The notes under the pieces were generated by a model. That model had not been told where the DNA came from, searched no databases, and saw only the letters and a program-made list of their open reading frames with translations. A DNA stretch of 7,051 nucleotides from Tissierella_B sp964485455 (lineage in GTDB: Bacteria; Bacillota; Clostridia; Tissierellales; Tissierellaceae), in NCBI GenBank assembly GCA_964485455.1, contig CAZAJU010000099.1, positions 1-7,051 on the forward strand. The letters run 5' to 3'. Both the position numbers and the translations under genes were made by a program. This document shows, piece by piece, positions 1-6,291 of this stretch (position 1 is its first letter; each line of letters starts with the position of its first letter).

Positions 1-45
1 CCCCGCTTCTTTAACAGGTCGGGTACCATTTTCGAAAACAGGTAG

Positions 46-105
46 GTAGTAATAGTTACATTGATTATTTTAGTAGTTGGTGTTCCATATTATTTAAAGC
101 ATTAG
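46..105 (+). pseudogene. possible 3' remnant of a convergent membrane-protein gene
   Basis: One plus-strand frame reads VVIVTLIILVVGVPYYLKH and then a TAG stop at 103-105. This looks like a C-terminal membrane helix with a short basic tail. The same frame is closed just upstream by a TAG at 43-45, and the two other plus frames are also closed within the first 50 bases (a TAA at 12-14 and a TAG at 47-49). It is therefore either the broken end of a gene that enters from the left or a chance hydrophobic stretch in AT-rich DNA. A short tandem repeat (ggtaggtag, 41-49) sits at the frame break. I do not recognise a family. The piece ends just before the hairpin at 106-151, as the end of a convergent gene would. 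Confidence 0.2.
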
Positions 106-151
106 AATAAAAACAAGCTTAATTAAGGATAATCCCTTAATTAAGCTTGTT
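106..151 (-). terminator. rho-independent terminator of the operon
   Basis: A perfect 17-bp inverted repeat (112-128 pairs with 135-151) has a 6-nt loop. Read on the minus strand it is followed directly by a U-rich tract, GTTTTTATTC. It lies 45 nt past the stop of the last operon gene, so it closes the minus-strand transcript. On the plus strand the bases after the stem (tcttctaaat) are only weakly U-rich, so use in the other direction is uncertain. Confidence 0.9.
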
Positions 152-196
152 CTTCTAAATAGCCCTCCGCTTATGCCTTGATCCATAAAGCGAATC

Positions 197-988
197 CTAT
201 CTGACTAATTCTTTAATTGTGTTTATGTCATCTATTAATCCATCTTCACTTGCACTTATTTTACTGTATTCAATGACTAAGTCTGCTGTTGGAGTATACT
301 TTTTGTATATTGAGAAGAATTCTTCTATGCTTAACTTTCCGTCCAAAATTCGATTGTGACTATCTGCTATTCCATCATTATTGTGGAGATGATAGGAAAC
401 AATCTTATCCTTAAGTTCACTGACTAGGTTTTCTAGATTCCAATTATTTGCAAATGCATGACCAATGTCAATTAGTATTTTATTTTCTATGCCTTTTGCC
501 ATTTCAATAAATTCTTCTTCATTAAATAGTACATTATTACGAGAAAGGACCCCCGCATTTTCAACAAGAATACATGCACCATATTCTTTAGCCAATTCAT
601 TCAATTCCATTAAGTTTTCCGTGGAATTTCTTAGCATTTCTTCTCTCTTCTCTTCTTCTACAATGCAGTTATTATGATGAAAAACAATATACTTGCTATT
701 TAGGTCTTTAGATAATTGAAGAGTTTTTATGAAATATTCTTTTGTTTTTTCATATTCTTCAGTATCCATTGGGGAGGAGTGCTCAGTGTAGTAATAGGGA
801 CCATGTAATGAAAGATTATACGCCCTAAATCTATCCTTGTTTTTTTCAAGGATCTCTTCAAATTCTTTATCATGCCATTCTGGAAAAAGCTCTATTCCTA
901 TATTCTTATCATCAATTTTCTCTAGCAATGAAAAGACATTCTCTAAATTATTTGGCGAGTATGCATTTGTACTAATGTATATTTTCAT
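197..988 (-). CDS. sugar phosphate isomerase/epimerase-like TIM-barrel protein
   Basis: This 263-residue cytoplasmic protein has the layout of the xylose isomerase-like / AP endonuclease family 2 TIM barrel (PF01261 type). Visible strand-end residues are E33 (GIELFPEW), H62 (LHGPYY), H104-H105 (VFHHN), E143 (LVEN), D174 and H177 (LIDIGHA), H200 and H202 (YHLHNN), H211 (DSHNR) and E240 (VIEYS). In this family such a Glu, Asp/His, His, Glu set holds one or more divalent metals, so a metal-dependent enzyme is likely. Members include epimerases, isomerases, dehydratases and endonuclease IV, so the fold does not fix the reaction. It is the last gene of the ABC importer operon and its ATG lies inside the ATPase gene (17-nt overlap), suggesting coupled translation. 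By position it may act on the imported compound. A role replacing the glycerophosphodiesterase UgpQ is only a hypothesis. It is full length, and the start is fixed by a strong ribosome binding site. Confidence 0.85.
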   Translation of the reverse strand: MKIYISTNAYSPNNLENVFSLLEKIDDKNIGIELFPEWHDKEFEEILEKNKDRFRAYNLSLHGPYYYTEHSSPMDTEEYEKTKEYFIKTLQLSKDLNSKYIVFHHNNCIVEEEKREEMLRNSTENLMELNELAKEYGACILVENAGVLSRNNVLFNEEEFIEMAKGIENKILIDIGHAFANNWNLENLVSELKDKIVSYHLHNNDGIADSHNRILDGKLSIEEFFSIYKKYTPTADLVIEYSKISASEDGLIDDINTIKELVR

Positions 989-2075
989 AGTCCACCTCCG
1001 GGTATCCGATTGACATAGTAGTATCTCTGTTAAATAAGTGTATTTTTGAGAAATCCAGAGAAAAATATACTATATCATCATCTTTATAGTCGCATTCATC
1101 GCATATTGCAATTATTTCATTGCCTTCAAGATCAAAATATATACCAAAACTATTACCATAGTCCTCAATATACTTTAATTGTCCTTTAAAAGCATTTTTT
1201 GAAGGATTTTTGCTTATTATTATATGCTCAGGTCTTATTCCTAAGGATAGCTTTTTACATCCACTATCTACAACCTGATTAATCCACATTTCAGGTAAAA
1301 GGACACTTTGTTGCCCTAGAGTAATTCCCCCATCTTGATAGTCTACATCAAAGATGTTTGTGGATGGTGATCCTATGAATTTTGCAACGAATATGTTAGC
1401 AGGTCTATTATACACATTATATGGAGTATCAACCATTTGTATGGTACCCTTATCCATCAGCGCTATTCTATCGCCTACAGTCATGGCTTCTACTTGGTCA
1501 TGAGTTACATAAACAAAGGTCTGTTTATATACTTCATGAATCTTAACCAATTCCTTTCTTGCATGACCCCTTAATTGTGCATCTAGATTAGAAAGGGGTT
1601 CATCTAAGAGGAAAAAATCACTTCTCTTAACTACTGCACGAGCAAGGGCAACTCTTTGACGTTGTCCTCCTGATAAGTCCTTAGGCTTTCTATCCTCTAA
1701 ACCATTAAGATGAAGCATATCGATTGCTGATTTTAATCTATTATTTATTTCTTCTTTAGGCAAGTTATGAACCCTTAATCCATAGGTTATATTTTCGGAT
1801 ACGGTCATATGAGGAAAAAGAGCGTAGTTTTGAAATACCATAGCTATATTCCTATCGCCACTTGCAACATCATTAACACATACTTCATTCATATATAATT
1901 TCCCAGAGGAAATATTCTCCAAACCAGCTATCATTCTAAGAGTTGTGGATTTTCCACAACCAGAAGGCCCTAGTAGTATTAATCTTTCTCCAGCCTTTAT
2001 AGTCAGGTTTAAATTCTTAACTACTTCAGTTTTACCATAATTTTTACATACGTTCTCAAAAACTATTTCTTTCAT
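972..2075 (-). CDS. ABC importer ATP-binding protein, MalK/UgpC type
   Basis: The 367-residue protein is the ATPase subunit of a CUT1-type importer and would act at the inner face of the membrane as a dimer under the two permeases. All nucleotide-binding motifs are intact: Walker A GPSGCGKST (36-44), Q-loop Q82, signature LSGGQ (134-138), Walker B FFLLDEP (154-160), D-loop SNLDA (162-166) and H-loop H192. Residues from about 235 to 360 form the C-terminal OB/TOBE regulatory domain seen in MalK and UgpC, including the typical GIRPEHI (279-285). The length matches the family. The gene starts 11 nt after the stop of the upstream permease, with AAGGAG seven bases before the ATG, and its tail carries the ribosome binding site of the TIM-barrel gene. 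ATPases of this type can serve several importers (as MsmX does), but linkage to its own permeases suggests a dedicated one. Confidence 0.95.
   Translation of the reverse strand: MKEIVFENVCKNYGKTEVVKNLNLTIKAGERLILLGPSGCGKSTTLRMIAGLENISSGKLYMNEVCVNDVASGDRNIAMVFQNYALFPHMTVSENITYGLRVHNLPKEEINNRLKSAIDMLHLNGLEDRKPKDLSGGQRQRVALARAVVKRSDFFLLDEPLSNLDAQLRGHARKELVKIHEVYKQTFVYVTHDQVEAMTVGDRIALMDKGTIQMVDTPYNVYNRPANIFVAKFIGSPSTNIFDVDYQDGGITLGQQSVLLPEMWINQVVDSGCKKLSLGIRPEHIIISKNPSKNAFKGQLKYIEDYGNSFGIYFDLEGNEIIAICDECDYKDDDIVYFSLDFSKIHLFNRDTTMSIGYPEVDYENIH
992..999 (-). promoter_or_regulatory. ribosome binding site of the TIM-barrel gene inside the ATPase gene
   Basis: GGAGGTGG lies three bases before the ATG at 988-986 and falls within the last codons of the ATPase gene. 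It fixes the start of the downstream gene and implies that ribosomes finishing the ATPase can re-start there. Confidence 0.75.
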
Positions 2076-2086
2076 TCCTATTCTCC

Positions 2087-2914
2087 TTATCCTTTTATTC
2101 CTGAAGATGAATAAGTATTGATAATAAACTTCTGGAATATAATATATAATATTAGGGGTATAATCATCGTTACTACTGAAACTGCCATAGCTATTGTAAA
2201 GTCAGTTCCTCCTTCAGAAGATATAAACAATTGAAGTGCTAAAGGAAGTGTGTAATTTTCCTTTGATTTTAATATTAATACAGGCCATACGAATTCGTTC
2301 CATGAATTGATAAAAAACATGATTCCAGTTGAAATAATGGCCGGTTTTACTAGGGGAACTACGATATCCTTCATAATTCTTGCATGTCCTAGTTTATCCA
2401 ATTTTGCTACTTCAATGAAGGATTTAGGTATGGTTTTCATAGACTGTCTTATTAAAAATATGCCTGTGGCATCACTTAATTGCGGTAGAATTACCCCCCA
2501 TAGGTTATCGCTAAAACCTAACTTGGAGATGGTAAGGTAGTTTGGTAGCATAGTTACAGTAAATGGTATAAATATGGTTGCAATCAAAACAAAATATAAT
2601 ATGTTTTTATACTTAAAATCAAAGTAAACAAATGCATAAGCTGCAAAGACTGAAGTTACTACTTTAAACACGGTAACATTAGTTGCTATAAAAAAGGTAT
2701 TGAATGTGATATTAGCAAAGGGTAATCTCTTAAATACTTCCAAGTAGTTGTTTATAGTTGGATTATTTGGAATAATCCCAAATACATTATTATATGCTTC
2801 ACTTAATTCTTTAAAGGAACTTGAAATACCAAATACAATGGGAAAAAGTGAAATTATAACATATAATCCAAGGATCACATGCCATTTAGTTTCCGATGAA
2901 TACTTAATTCTCAT
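2087..2914 (-). CDS. ABC importer permease, MalG/UgpE type
   Basis: This is one of two membrane subunits of the importer, 275 residues long. Hydrophobic segments are seen near 12-32, 72-95, 104-126, 138-158, 190-214 and 240-262, giving the six membrane helices usual for MalG/UgpE. The cytoplasmic EAA loop that docks on the ATPase is present at about 166-192 (FIEVAKLDKLG followed by IVVPLVKPA). The next conserved segment, NSWNEFVWPVLIL (203-215), and the C-terminal SSSGIKG tail are also typical of the MalG branch. The start has AAAGGAG six bases upstream of the ATG. It overlaps the end of the other permease gene by 11 nt, so the two subunits are probably made in equal amounts by coupled translation. 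The sequence does not reveal the ligand. Confidence 0.93.
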   Translation of the reverse strand: MRIKYSSETKWHVILGLYVIISLFPIVFGISSSFKELSEAYNNVFGIIPNNPTINNYLEVFKRLPFANITFNTFFIATNVTVFKVVTSVFAAYAFVYFDFKYKNILYFVLIATIFIPFTVTMLPNYLTISKLGFSDNLWGVILPQLSDATGIFLIRQSMKTIPKSFIEVAKLDKLGHARIMKDIVVPLVKPAIISTGIMFFINSWNEFVWPVLILKSKENYTLPLALQLFISSEGGTDFTIAMAVSVVTMIIPLILYIIFQKFIINTYSSSGIKG

Positions 2915-3824
2915 AATGTACTCCTTTCTCTACAAATTTAAATTCTAGAAATAACAATACTATAAATAAAACCAAGGTAACAATTGCAAAGGCAGAAGCA
3001 TTACCTGTTCTAAATAAGATAAAAGCTTCTTGGTAAGCATTATAAATGGCATTGGAGCTGGCATTATCAGGCCCACCTTGGGTGATGACTTTTATTGGTG
3101 TAAATACATATTGTAAACCTTGGACAATTGTCATAATAAATACATAAATCCCAGTTGCACTACTCATAGGTAGTACAATATCTAAGAATATTTTATGCAT
3201 AGGTACCTTATCTAACTTTGCGGCTTCGATTACTTCAGAGGATACTCCTGTAACTCCTGCAAGTAGGACTATGAAATTGTAACCAAATATTTTCCAAGAA
3301 GTTATTAGGCTTATTACCACTATTACAAGTCCTTCTGTTTTACTCCAAATTGGCATTGTTAATCCAAAGAACTTCCCGATTAAAGCTGCAGGTCCGGAAA
3401 TAGGATTTAGAATCCATAGATATAAAATAGAACCTACTACTAAAGAGATAACACTGGGCAAGAAAATAACACTCTTATAAAATCCTTTAGCCCTTGTTAT
3501 TATTGCAGAAAGTACAAAGGATAATATATATGGTGCTATGAAGTTGATGATTAATAAAATTATGATGTAGAATAAGGTATTGCCCATTACCTTATAGCTA
3601 AGTGGGTCTGTAAACAGTTCTATATAATTATCAAGTCCTACAAATTCCTTGTTTGGCTTGATCATATTCCAAGAAAAGAAGCTTAAATAAATAGTTCTGA
3701 CTAATGGCCAAAACATAAATACTACAAATGTTAATAGTGACGGTAAGATATAAAGATAAGCCATAATTCTTTCCTTATTCTTATCCTTTATTCTACTTCC
3801 CTTTATTCCAATTTGTTTTTCCAT
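2904..3824 (-). CDS. ABC importer permease, MalF/UgpA type
   Basis: The other membrane subunit has 306 residues when started at MEKQIGIKGS. Hydrophobic helices are seen near 22-45, 83-108, 118-140, 165-190, 222-245 and 275-298. The EAA docking loop is at about 198-220 (EVIEAAKLDK followed by IVLPM), and the conserved TQGGPDNAS of the MalF/UgpA branch is at 248-256. An ATG further upstream at 3860 is in frame, but it has no convincing ribosome binding site and lies inside a hairpin. The ATG at 3824 has AAGGGG seven bases upstream, so I chose it. The gene follows the binding-protein gene after 64 nt and overlaps the next permease by 11 nt. Basic residues at the N-terminus before helix 1 fit a cytoplasmic start. 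Confidence 0.93.
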   Translation of the reverse strand: MEKQIGIKGSRIKDKNKERIMAYLYILPSLLTFVVFMFWPLVRTIYLSFFSWNMIKPNKEFVGLDNYIELFTDPLSYKVMGNTLFYIIILLIINFIAPYILSFVLSAIITRAKGFYKSVIFLPSVISLVVGSILYLWILNPISGPAALIGKFFGLTMPIWSKTEGLVIVVISLITSWKIFGYNFIVLLAGVTGVSSEVIEAAKLDKVPMHKIFLDIVLPMSSATGIYVFIMTIVQGLQYVFTPIKVITQGGPDNASSNAIYNAYQEAFILFRTGNASAFAIVTLVLFIVLLFLEFKFVEKGVHYEN

Positions 3825-3831
3825 TTCTATT

Positions 3832-3837
3832 CCCCTT
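3832..3837 (-). promoter_or_regulatory. ribosome binding site deciding the MalF/UgpA-type permease start
   Basis: AAGGGG sits seven bases upstream of the ATG at 3824-3822. The alternative in-frame ATG at 3860 lacks such a site and would add 12 residues encoded partly within a stem-loop, so the shorter start is preferred. Confidence 0.7.
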
Positions 3838-3848
3838 ACATAAAGTAA

Positions 3849-3869
3849 AGGCAAAGACATGCTTTGCCT
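3849..3869 (-). promoter_or_regulatory. intercistronic stem-loop after the binding-protein gene
   Basis: An 8-bp perfect inverted repeat (3849-3856 with 3862-3869, arms AGGCAAAG/CTTTGCCT) encloses a 5-nt loop. It lies 19 nt after the stop of the binding-protein gene and before the first permease. On the minus strand it is followed by TTACTTT, too poor in U for a strong terminator. In MalE-MalF-type operons such hairpins protect the 3' end of the binding-protein message or cause partial termination, so that more binding protein than permease is made. That role is inferred here. Confidence 0.65.
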
Positions 3870-3888
3870 ATTACTTATTTAATTAAGA

Positions 3889-5229
3889 CTATTTTAATAA
3901 TTCATTGATCTTATCTTGTGTAGTAGTTAATCCTTCTCTAGCAGAAACTTTGCCTCCTAAGATTTGATCTCTTAAATCAAGTAACATTTGCTCTGCTTGA
4001 AGACCTGCATCTCCTGGGAATGATGTCCATGGTACTACACTTTCCATTTGTTCAACTGCTGCTGTCATCAACTTATTTTCTTCCAAGTAAGTCTTTAGCC
4101 CATTTTCAGCCTGTGCTACATCTTTTCTTGGGGGAACATATCCAGTACCTATAGTCCATGCAGCCATAGATTCTACACTATATAGATACTTTTCAAACTC
4201 CCATGCAGCTTTTTGCTCTTCTTCTGTTTGAGCAGTTATAGCAAGGAATGATCCTCCAGCAGGCAATCTCTTTTCTTTTCCTTCCCAAGCTGGAGAAGGG
4301 ATAGCAGCTACATCAAAAGTAGCACCGTTTTGGATGTTGGCTCTTTGAGCAATTGTTGTATATACCATTCCTACATTGCCATCTATAAAGGATTGAACTC
4401 CTTCACCCCAAGAAATATGCAATGCAGATTTTTCATTGACTACCATATCAGCATAAAGTTCATATGCTTTAATTCCTTCTTCAGAAGCAAAGCTTGCTTT
4501 TCCGTCTGTGATCATTCTAGCTCCGTTACTTTCTAATACTGCTTGAGTTGCCCAGTTGTCTGCAGGCTCTTGTAAGTATACTCCGTACTTACCTGTCTTT
4601 TCTTTTATTGTTTTTGCATATTCAGCTACTTCTTCCCATGTCTTTGGTCCATTTTCATCTAATCCCACTTCTCTTAACATATCTCTGTTGATATAAAGAA
4701 CCGGTGTACTAAGAGAATATGGAATTCCTACTTGTTTTCCTTCGCTATTTACTGCAAGCTCTAAAACATTTGCTAGGAAGTTATCTTTTATAAAGTTCTT
4801 ATCTTCCGGGAAATGTGCATCTATTACAGCTTGTGGCTCTACATAGCTAAAGTTATTTGAAAAATACTCCTTAAATGCCCAACCAACTTGTATGATTGCC
4901 GGAGACTTTCCAGCAGCAACTTCAGCCTGTAAATTTTGTAACAATCCTTTATACATATCAGGGTTATACTTAGCAACTACCTCTACTGTATCGCTTTTTG
5001 AATTAAAATCAGCTACTAATTCCTCTACAGTTTTTCCTCCTTGAGTTTCAGCGTTTACATGCCAATACTCAATCTTTATCTTTTTAGCCTTTTGTGACGC
5101 TTCAACAGTTTCACCTTCAGTTGCAGGTTTTACACCAGTGTCTGTTGTAGTACTTATTTGTGCACAACCTGTAAATAATGTTGTTGCAAGTGCTAATAGT
5201 GCTATAATTCTTAATAAATTCTTTTTCAT
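3889..5229 (-). CDS. extracellular solute-binding lipoprotein, UgpB-like
   Basis: This 446-residue family 1 solute-binding protein captures the ligand outside the membrane for the importer. The N-terminus is a lipoprotein signal: MKKNLLR, a hydrophobic stretch, then LFTGC with C22 as the lipidated residue. A Ser/Thr/Lys-rich linker (about 23-50) follows. Segments matching my memory of E. coli UgpB are SPAIIQV (109-115), STPVLYIN (174-181), PAGGSFLAI (323-331) and TGYVPPR (362-368), so the family is glycerol-phosphate/maltose-type CUT1. Some residues recalled as ligand contacts in UgpB seem changed: the Glu after AILQVY aligns with W117, and the phosphate-contacting Arg near the C-terminus has no clear match in WTSFPGDAG (401-409). 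The ligand may therefore not be plain glycerol-3-phosphate. AGGAGG six bases before the ATG supports the start. It follows the HAD gene after 30 nt. Confidence 0.92.
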   Translation of the reverse strand: MKKNLLRIIALLALATTLFTGCAQISTTTDTGVKPATEGETVEASQKAKKIKIEYWHVNAETQGGKTVEELVADFNSKSDTVEVVAKYNPDMYKGLLQNLQAEVAAGKSPAIIQVGWAFKEYFSNNFSYVEPQAVIDAHFPEDKNFIKDNFLANVLELAVNSEGKQVGIPYSLSTPVLYINRDMLREVGLDENGPKTWEEVAEYAKTIKEKTGKYGVYLQEPADNWATQAVLESNGARMITDGKASFASEEGIKAYELYADMVVNEKSALHISWGEGVQSFIDGNVGMVYTTIAQRANIQNGATFDVAAIPSPAWEGKEKRLPAGGSFLAITAQTEEEQKAAWEFEKYLYSVESMAAWTIGTGYVPPRKDVAQAENGLKTYLEENKLMTAAVEQMESVVPWTSFPGDAGLQAEQMLLDLRDQILGGKVSAREGLTTTQDKINELLK

Positions 5230-5259
5230 TTTATTCCTCCTAATTAGTTTGCAATTCTC

Positions 5260-6057
5260 TTATAAAAACTTTTGTATAGCCTCAATAACCCCTTTTTCAT
5301 ACTCACCTATTGTTACATAATCTGCAATTTCCTTTAATCCTTCAACTGCATTACCAACAGCTACTCCTATATGAGCTTCTTCAATTAGCTCTTTATCATT
5401 CAGATGATTTCCTATAGCTACAACTTCTTCATCCCTTAGGTTAAGGTATTCTTTCAAATATTTTAGGGCATTACCCTTTGATACGTCTTTCTTAGTTATT
5501 TCAAAATAATCATCTTCTGAAATTATATACCTAAACTCAGAAGAGAGACTTTCTTCTAGCTTATTCCAGATTTCTTTGGATTTTTCTACATTGCCTATAA
5601 CCAGAATTTTATTAACTTCCAGCTTACTTTCCATTAGTTCACTATCCAAAACCTTACACTCAACAAGCTCTTTCTTTTCATAGATAGGGATTCTCTTTGT
5701 ATGTTCTAAACAAAATACTTCTCCACCATATGGAATTATTATGGTACAACCCATTTGCCTGAACATCTCTAAAGATGGTAACCATGTTTCTAGAGAAAAT
5801 GTATTTGAGTAAATTCTTCTGCCATGTCCATCTATTATCTCTGAACCATTAGAAACTATATACGGTGCATCAATTCCTAAGCTCCTAATAACTTCTTTAC
5901 TAGTTACTTCGGGCCTTCCTGTTGCTATGGTAAATATCTTTCCATTCTTTTTTAAAAGCTTGATTTCCTCCACCAATTGAGATGAAATCTCATACCCCTC
6001 TTGGTCACTATTGAATAATGTGCCGTCTAAATCTGAAACAATCATACTAATCCCCAT
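5260..6057 (-). CDS. Cof-type HAD-IIB family phosphatase
   Basis: This 265-residue soluble hydrolase is likely to remove phosphate from a small organic phosphate through a phospho-aspartate intermediate. HAD motif I is SDLDGTL (8-14; nucleophile D9, acid/base D11), motif II is TIATGRP (43-49; T46), motif III is K194 in DVSKGNAL, and motif IV is AIGNHLNDKEL (214-224). The region between about 85 and 185 is the C2-type cap of the Cof branch, which sets the substrate. Motif IV is unusual: the family norm is GDxxND, and here the first Asp is Asn (N217) while N220-D221 remain. It is the first gene after the leader RNA, with AAAGGAAGG upstream of the ATG, and would be the first product made when GlpP permits read-through. 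Substrate unknown; glycerol phosphate or a related polyol phosphate is a context-based guess. Confidence 0.9.
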   Translation of the reverse strand: MGISMIVSDLDGTLFNSDQEGYEISSQLVEEIKLLKKNGKIFTIATGRPEVTSKEVIRSLGIDAPYIVSNGSEIIDGHGRRIYSNTFSLETWLPSLEMFRQMGCTIIIPYGGEVFCLEHTKRIPIYEKKELVECKVLDSELMESKLEVNKILVIGNVEKSKEIWNKLEESLSSEFRYIISEDDYFEITKKDVSKGNALKYLKEYLNLRDEEVVAIGNHLNDKELIEEAHIGVAVGNAVEGLKEIADYVTIGEYEKGVIEAIQKFL

Positions 6058-6084
6058 AAAACCTTCCTTTCATTAAATAATTAC

Positions 6085-6109
6085 AAATAAAAATGGAGAC
6101 CTCAAAAAC
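6085..6109 (-). terminator. leader terminator: closing stem arm and U-tract
   Basis: The 3' arm GUCUCCA (6100-6094) pairs with UGGAGAC at the very start of the transcript (6208-6202), and GUUUUU (6109-6104) pairs with AAAAAC (6197-6192). The arm is followed at once by AUUUUUAUUUG (6094-6084). A long stem closed next to a U-tract and ahead of the first gene's ribosome binding site is what a conditional terminator for an antitermination protein should look like. GlpP is known to act this way on glp leaders in Bacillus subtilis. Its action here is inferred from glpP lying next to the leader. Confidence 0.6.
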
Positions 6110-6209
6110 TATAAATCACCCTCTTTCCTTTTTAGACTACAAGAGTAGCCCCACGCTTTTACGCATGCACTTTAACAGAAGATGATTAAGGGTTTTTCCA
6201 AGTCTCCAC
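6085..6209 (-). promoter_or_regulatory. structured leader RNA, probable GlpP antitermination target
   Basis: The minus-strand RNA between the promoter and the HAD gene folds by eye into one branched element. P1 is 7 bp (6208-6202 with 6100-6094). P2 is 6 bp (6197-6192 with 6109-6104). P3 is 11 bp with two G-U pairs (6187-6177 with 6124-6114). Inside P3 are two hairpins: P4, 5 bp with loop GUAAAA (6167-6163 with 6156-6152), and P5, 6 bp with loop UCUU (6150-6145 with 6140-6135). This gives a three-way junction on a long interrupted stem that ends in a U-tract. GlpP leaders in Bacilli are described as an inverted repeat terminator, and the added P4/P5 arms are more elaborate than I expect. I do not recognise a known riboswitch class. 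Control of the operon by glycerol-3-phosphate through GlpP is the most likely role. Confidence 0.65.
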
Positions 6210-6214
6210 CAATA

Positions 6215-6243
6215 ATCATTAGTTTATTTAATTTACTTGTCAA
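6215..6243 (-). promoter_or_regulatory. sigma-A-type promoter of the importer operon
   Basis: On the minus strand a consensus -35 TTGACA (6243-6238) is separated by exactly 17 nt from a -10 AATGAT (6220-6215; four of six match TATAAT). Transcription would start near 6209-6207, right at the first bases of the P1 stem of the leader RNA, which supports both calls. No terminator is seen between the glpP stop and this promoter, so read-through from glpP is also possible. Confidence 0.7.
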
Positions 6244-6291
6244 TAATACTATACAAATGTTAAGAACAAATTAAGAAAAAGAAAACTATAT

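Noticed and set aside
28..38. Palindrome TTTTCGAAAA as an operator
   Set aside because: It is short and isolated near the window edge, with no promoter next to it; it is likely chance.
465..677. 70-codon plus-strand open frame inside the TIM-barrel gene
   Set aside because: It is antisense to a well-supported gene, Ser/Leu-rich as expected for the complement of an acidic AT-rich gene, and has no domain.
2307..2540. Plus-strand open frame opposite the MalG-type permease
   Set aside because: The opposite strand encodes the conserved EAA loop here; this frame has no recognisable motif.
3825..3860. 12-residue N-terminal extension of the MalF-type permease from ATG at 3860
   Set aside because: It has no good ribosome binding site, its first codon lies in the intercistronic hairpin, and the ATG at 3824 has AAGGGG at proper spacing.
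4330..4536. Plus-strand open frame opposite the binding-protein gene
   Set aside because: It is the complement of a full-length conserved gene, with Cys/Phe/Ser-rich composition and no family resemblance.
6085..6209. Leader RNA as a known riboswitch class (glycine, THF, TPP, T-box and others)
   Set aside because: I looked for the conserved core motifs of these classes and did not find them; position next to glpP makes an antitermination target more likely.
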